NCBI RefSeq assembly: GCF_003258605.2
Contig: NZ_CP031264.1
Location: 2,356,001-2,420,000, forward strand
Origin: Peterkaempfera bronchialis
Lineage (GTDB): Bacteria > Actinomycetota > Actinomycetes > Streptomycetales > Streptomycetaceae
Direction: 5' to 3'
Length of the DNA stretch: 64,000 nucleotides
The notes under the pieces are model-generated. The model ran no database searches, was not told the origin of the DNA, and saw only the letters and a list, made by a program, of their open reading frames with translations. The position numbers and the translations under genes were made by a program. The first letter of the stretch is position 1, and every line of letters starts with the position of its first letter. Shown piece by piece: positions 63,481-64,000 of this stretch.

Positions 63481-64000
63481 GTGAGCGACCTGGTGACCGG
63501 CGAGGCCGTGGTCCTGGGGGTGCAGCCTGCGAAGCTGCCCAGCCGGATGATCGCGTGCTTCCTCGACATGGCCGTGCTGTTCCTCGTCGTCATCGCGCTG
63601 ACGCTGGTGCTCGACCTGACGGCCCCGGACCTGGATGCGGCGGCGGCCGCCGCAGTCACCCTCAGCCTCACCGTGGGCATCCTGGTCGGCATACCCGTGG
63701 TGGTGGAGACGCTCTCCCGGGGGCGGTCGCTGGGGAAGCTGGCGCTCGGCCTGCGGGTGGTCCGCACCGACGGCGGGCCGATCCGCTTCCGGCATGCGCT
63801 GGTGCGGGGGCTGGTCGGCTTCTTCGAGATCGTCATGCTGGTCGGGGTCCCGGCCACGATCGCTTCGCTGGCTTCCGACCGGGGGCGTCGGCTGGGTGAT
63901 GTCTTCGCGGGCACGCTGGTGATCAGGGAGCGGGTGCCGGGGGCCGGCGGCGGCCGCTCCCCGTTGCCGACGCTGCCTCCGCAGTTGATGGCCGCCCTGG
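63481..64000 (+). CDS. RDD-family membrane protein, 3' end outside the window
   Basis: The frame opens at a GTG at 63481 with GGGAG upstream, and stays open to the right edge (173 codons seen). It reads SDLVTGEAVVLGVQPAKLPSRMIACFLDMAVLFLVVIALTL, carrying the R and D of the RDD signature in the first membrane segment. A second segment (AVTLSLTVGILVGIPVVVE) precedes the conserved SRGRSLGKLALGLRVVRTDGGPIRFRHALVRGL, and GRRLGDVFAGTLVI ends the domain, after which a Pro/Gly-rich tail begins. RDD proteins are small polytopic membrane proteins, some linked to ion exchange; function here is unknown. Divergent from the SpoIIM-family gene. Confidence 0.88.
   Translation, partial: MSDLVTGEAVVLGVQPAKLPSRMIACFLDMAVLFLVVIALTLVLDLTAPDLDAAAAAAVTLSLTVGILVGIPVVVETLSRGRSLGKLALGLRVVRTDGGPIRFRHALVRGLVGFFEIVMLVGVPATIASLASDRGRRLGDVFAGTLVIRERVPGAGGGRSPLPTLPPQLMAAL

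Overview
This window is about 72% GC, with the strong third-position G/C bias, GTG starts and gene order of an actinobacterial chromosome core. Several blocks point to the Streptomycetaceae: murA-hup-malic enzyme; helD-ssrA-smpB-S41 protease-ftsX-ftsE-prfB-two Ser/Thr kinases; the NAD-glutamate dehydrogenase; Rv3235/secA; hpf-comF-lpqB-mtrB-mtrA-mtnA. From memory the order resembles Streptomyces coelicolor. The tmRNA tag (ANSKRDSFALAA) is shorter than the Streptomyces tag I remember, so a sister genus such as Kitasatospora or Streptacidiphilus is possible. That is inference.

Layout. 1-5.3 kb: end of murA, an orphan AAA ATPase, HU, an ACT-malic enzyme and a cold-shock protein. 5.3-14.1 kb: a stress and rescue block of HelD RNA-polymerase recycling factor, tmRNA and SmpB, then a PDZ/S41 protease, FtsX-FtsE, a tiny zinc-ribbon membrane protein and RF2 (prfB). 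The 3' end of prfB carries an unusual 88-bp tandem duplication. 14.2-21.9 kb: two membrane Ser/Thr kinases (PkaB-like, broken by two frameshifts as written, and PkaA-like), divergent from an EssC-like ubiquitin-like/FHA/FtsK ATPase. 22.3-25.9 kb: a sugar-type ABC importer whose first permease has a large extracytoplasmic beta-sandwich-like insert. 26.0-32.5 kb: convergent NADP- and NAD-glutamate dehydrogenases. 32.9-41.5 kb: HAD hydrolase, a DUF6912-like protein, patatin lipase, Rv3235-like protein, SecA, an acetyltransferase and a YcaQ-type DNA glycosylase. 41.5-50.3 kb: LuxR response regulator, long HPF, ComF-like phosphoribosyltransferase and the mtnA-mtrA-mtrB-lpqB operon. 50.5-56.0 kb: a translationally coupled membrane-protein/DUF4129/DUF4350/MoxR/DUF58 operon. 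56.6-62.3 kb: an rRNA operon (16S-23S-5S, minus strand) with two good vegetative promoters. 62.3-64.0 kb: SpoIIM-family and RDD membrane proteins; the RDD gene runs off the end.

Most of this is housekeeping. The points most worth a second look are: the 88-bp duplication that rewrites the RF2 C-terminus; sigma-R-type promoter motifs (GGGAAT-N18-GTTG) in front of both helD and ssrA; the orphan EssC-like ATPase beside two kinases; the insert-bearing permease; a perfect 16-bp palindrome upstream of gdhB with no regulator gene nearby; a PDZ domain split by DSA(A/T) repeats; and an rRNA operon lying between MoxR/DUF58 and SpoIIM/RDD genes that often neighbour each other.

The window contains no tRNA gene, CRISPR array or insertion sequence that I can recognise.
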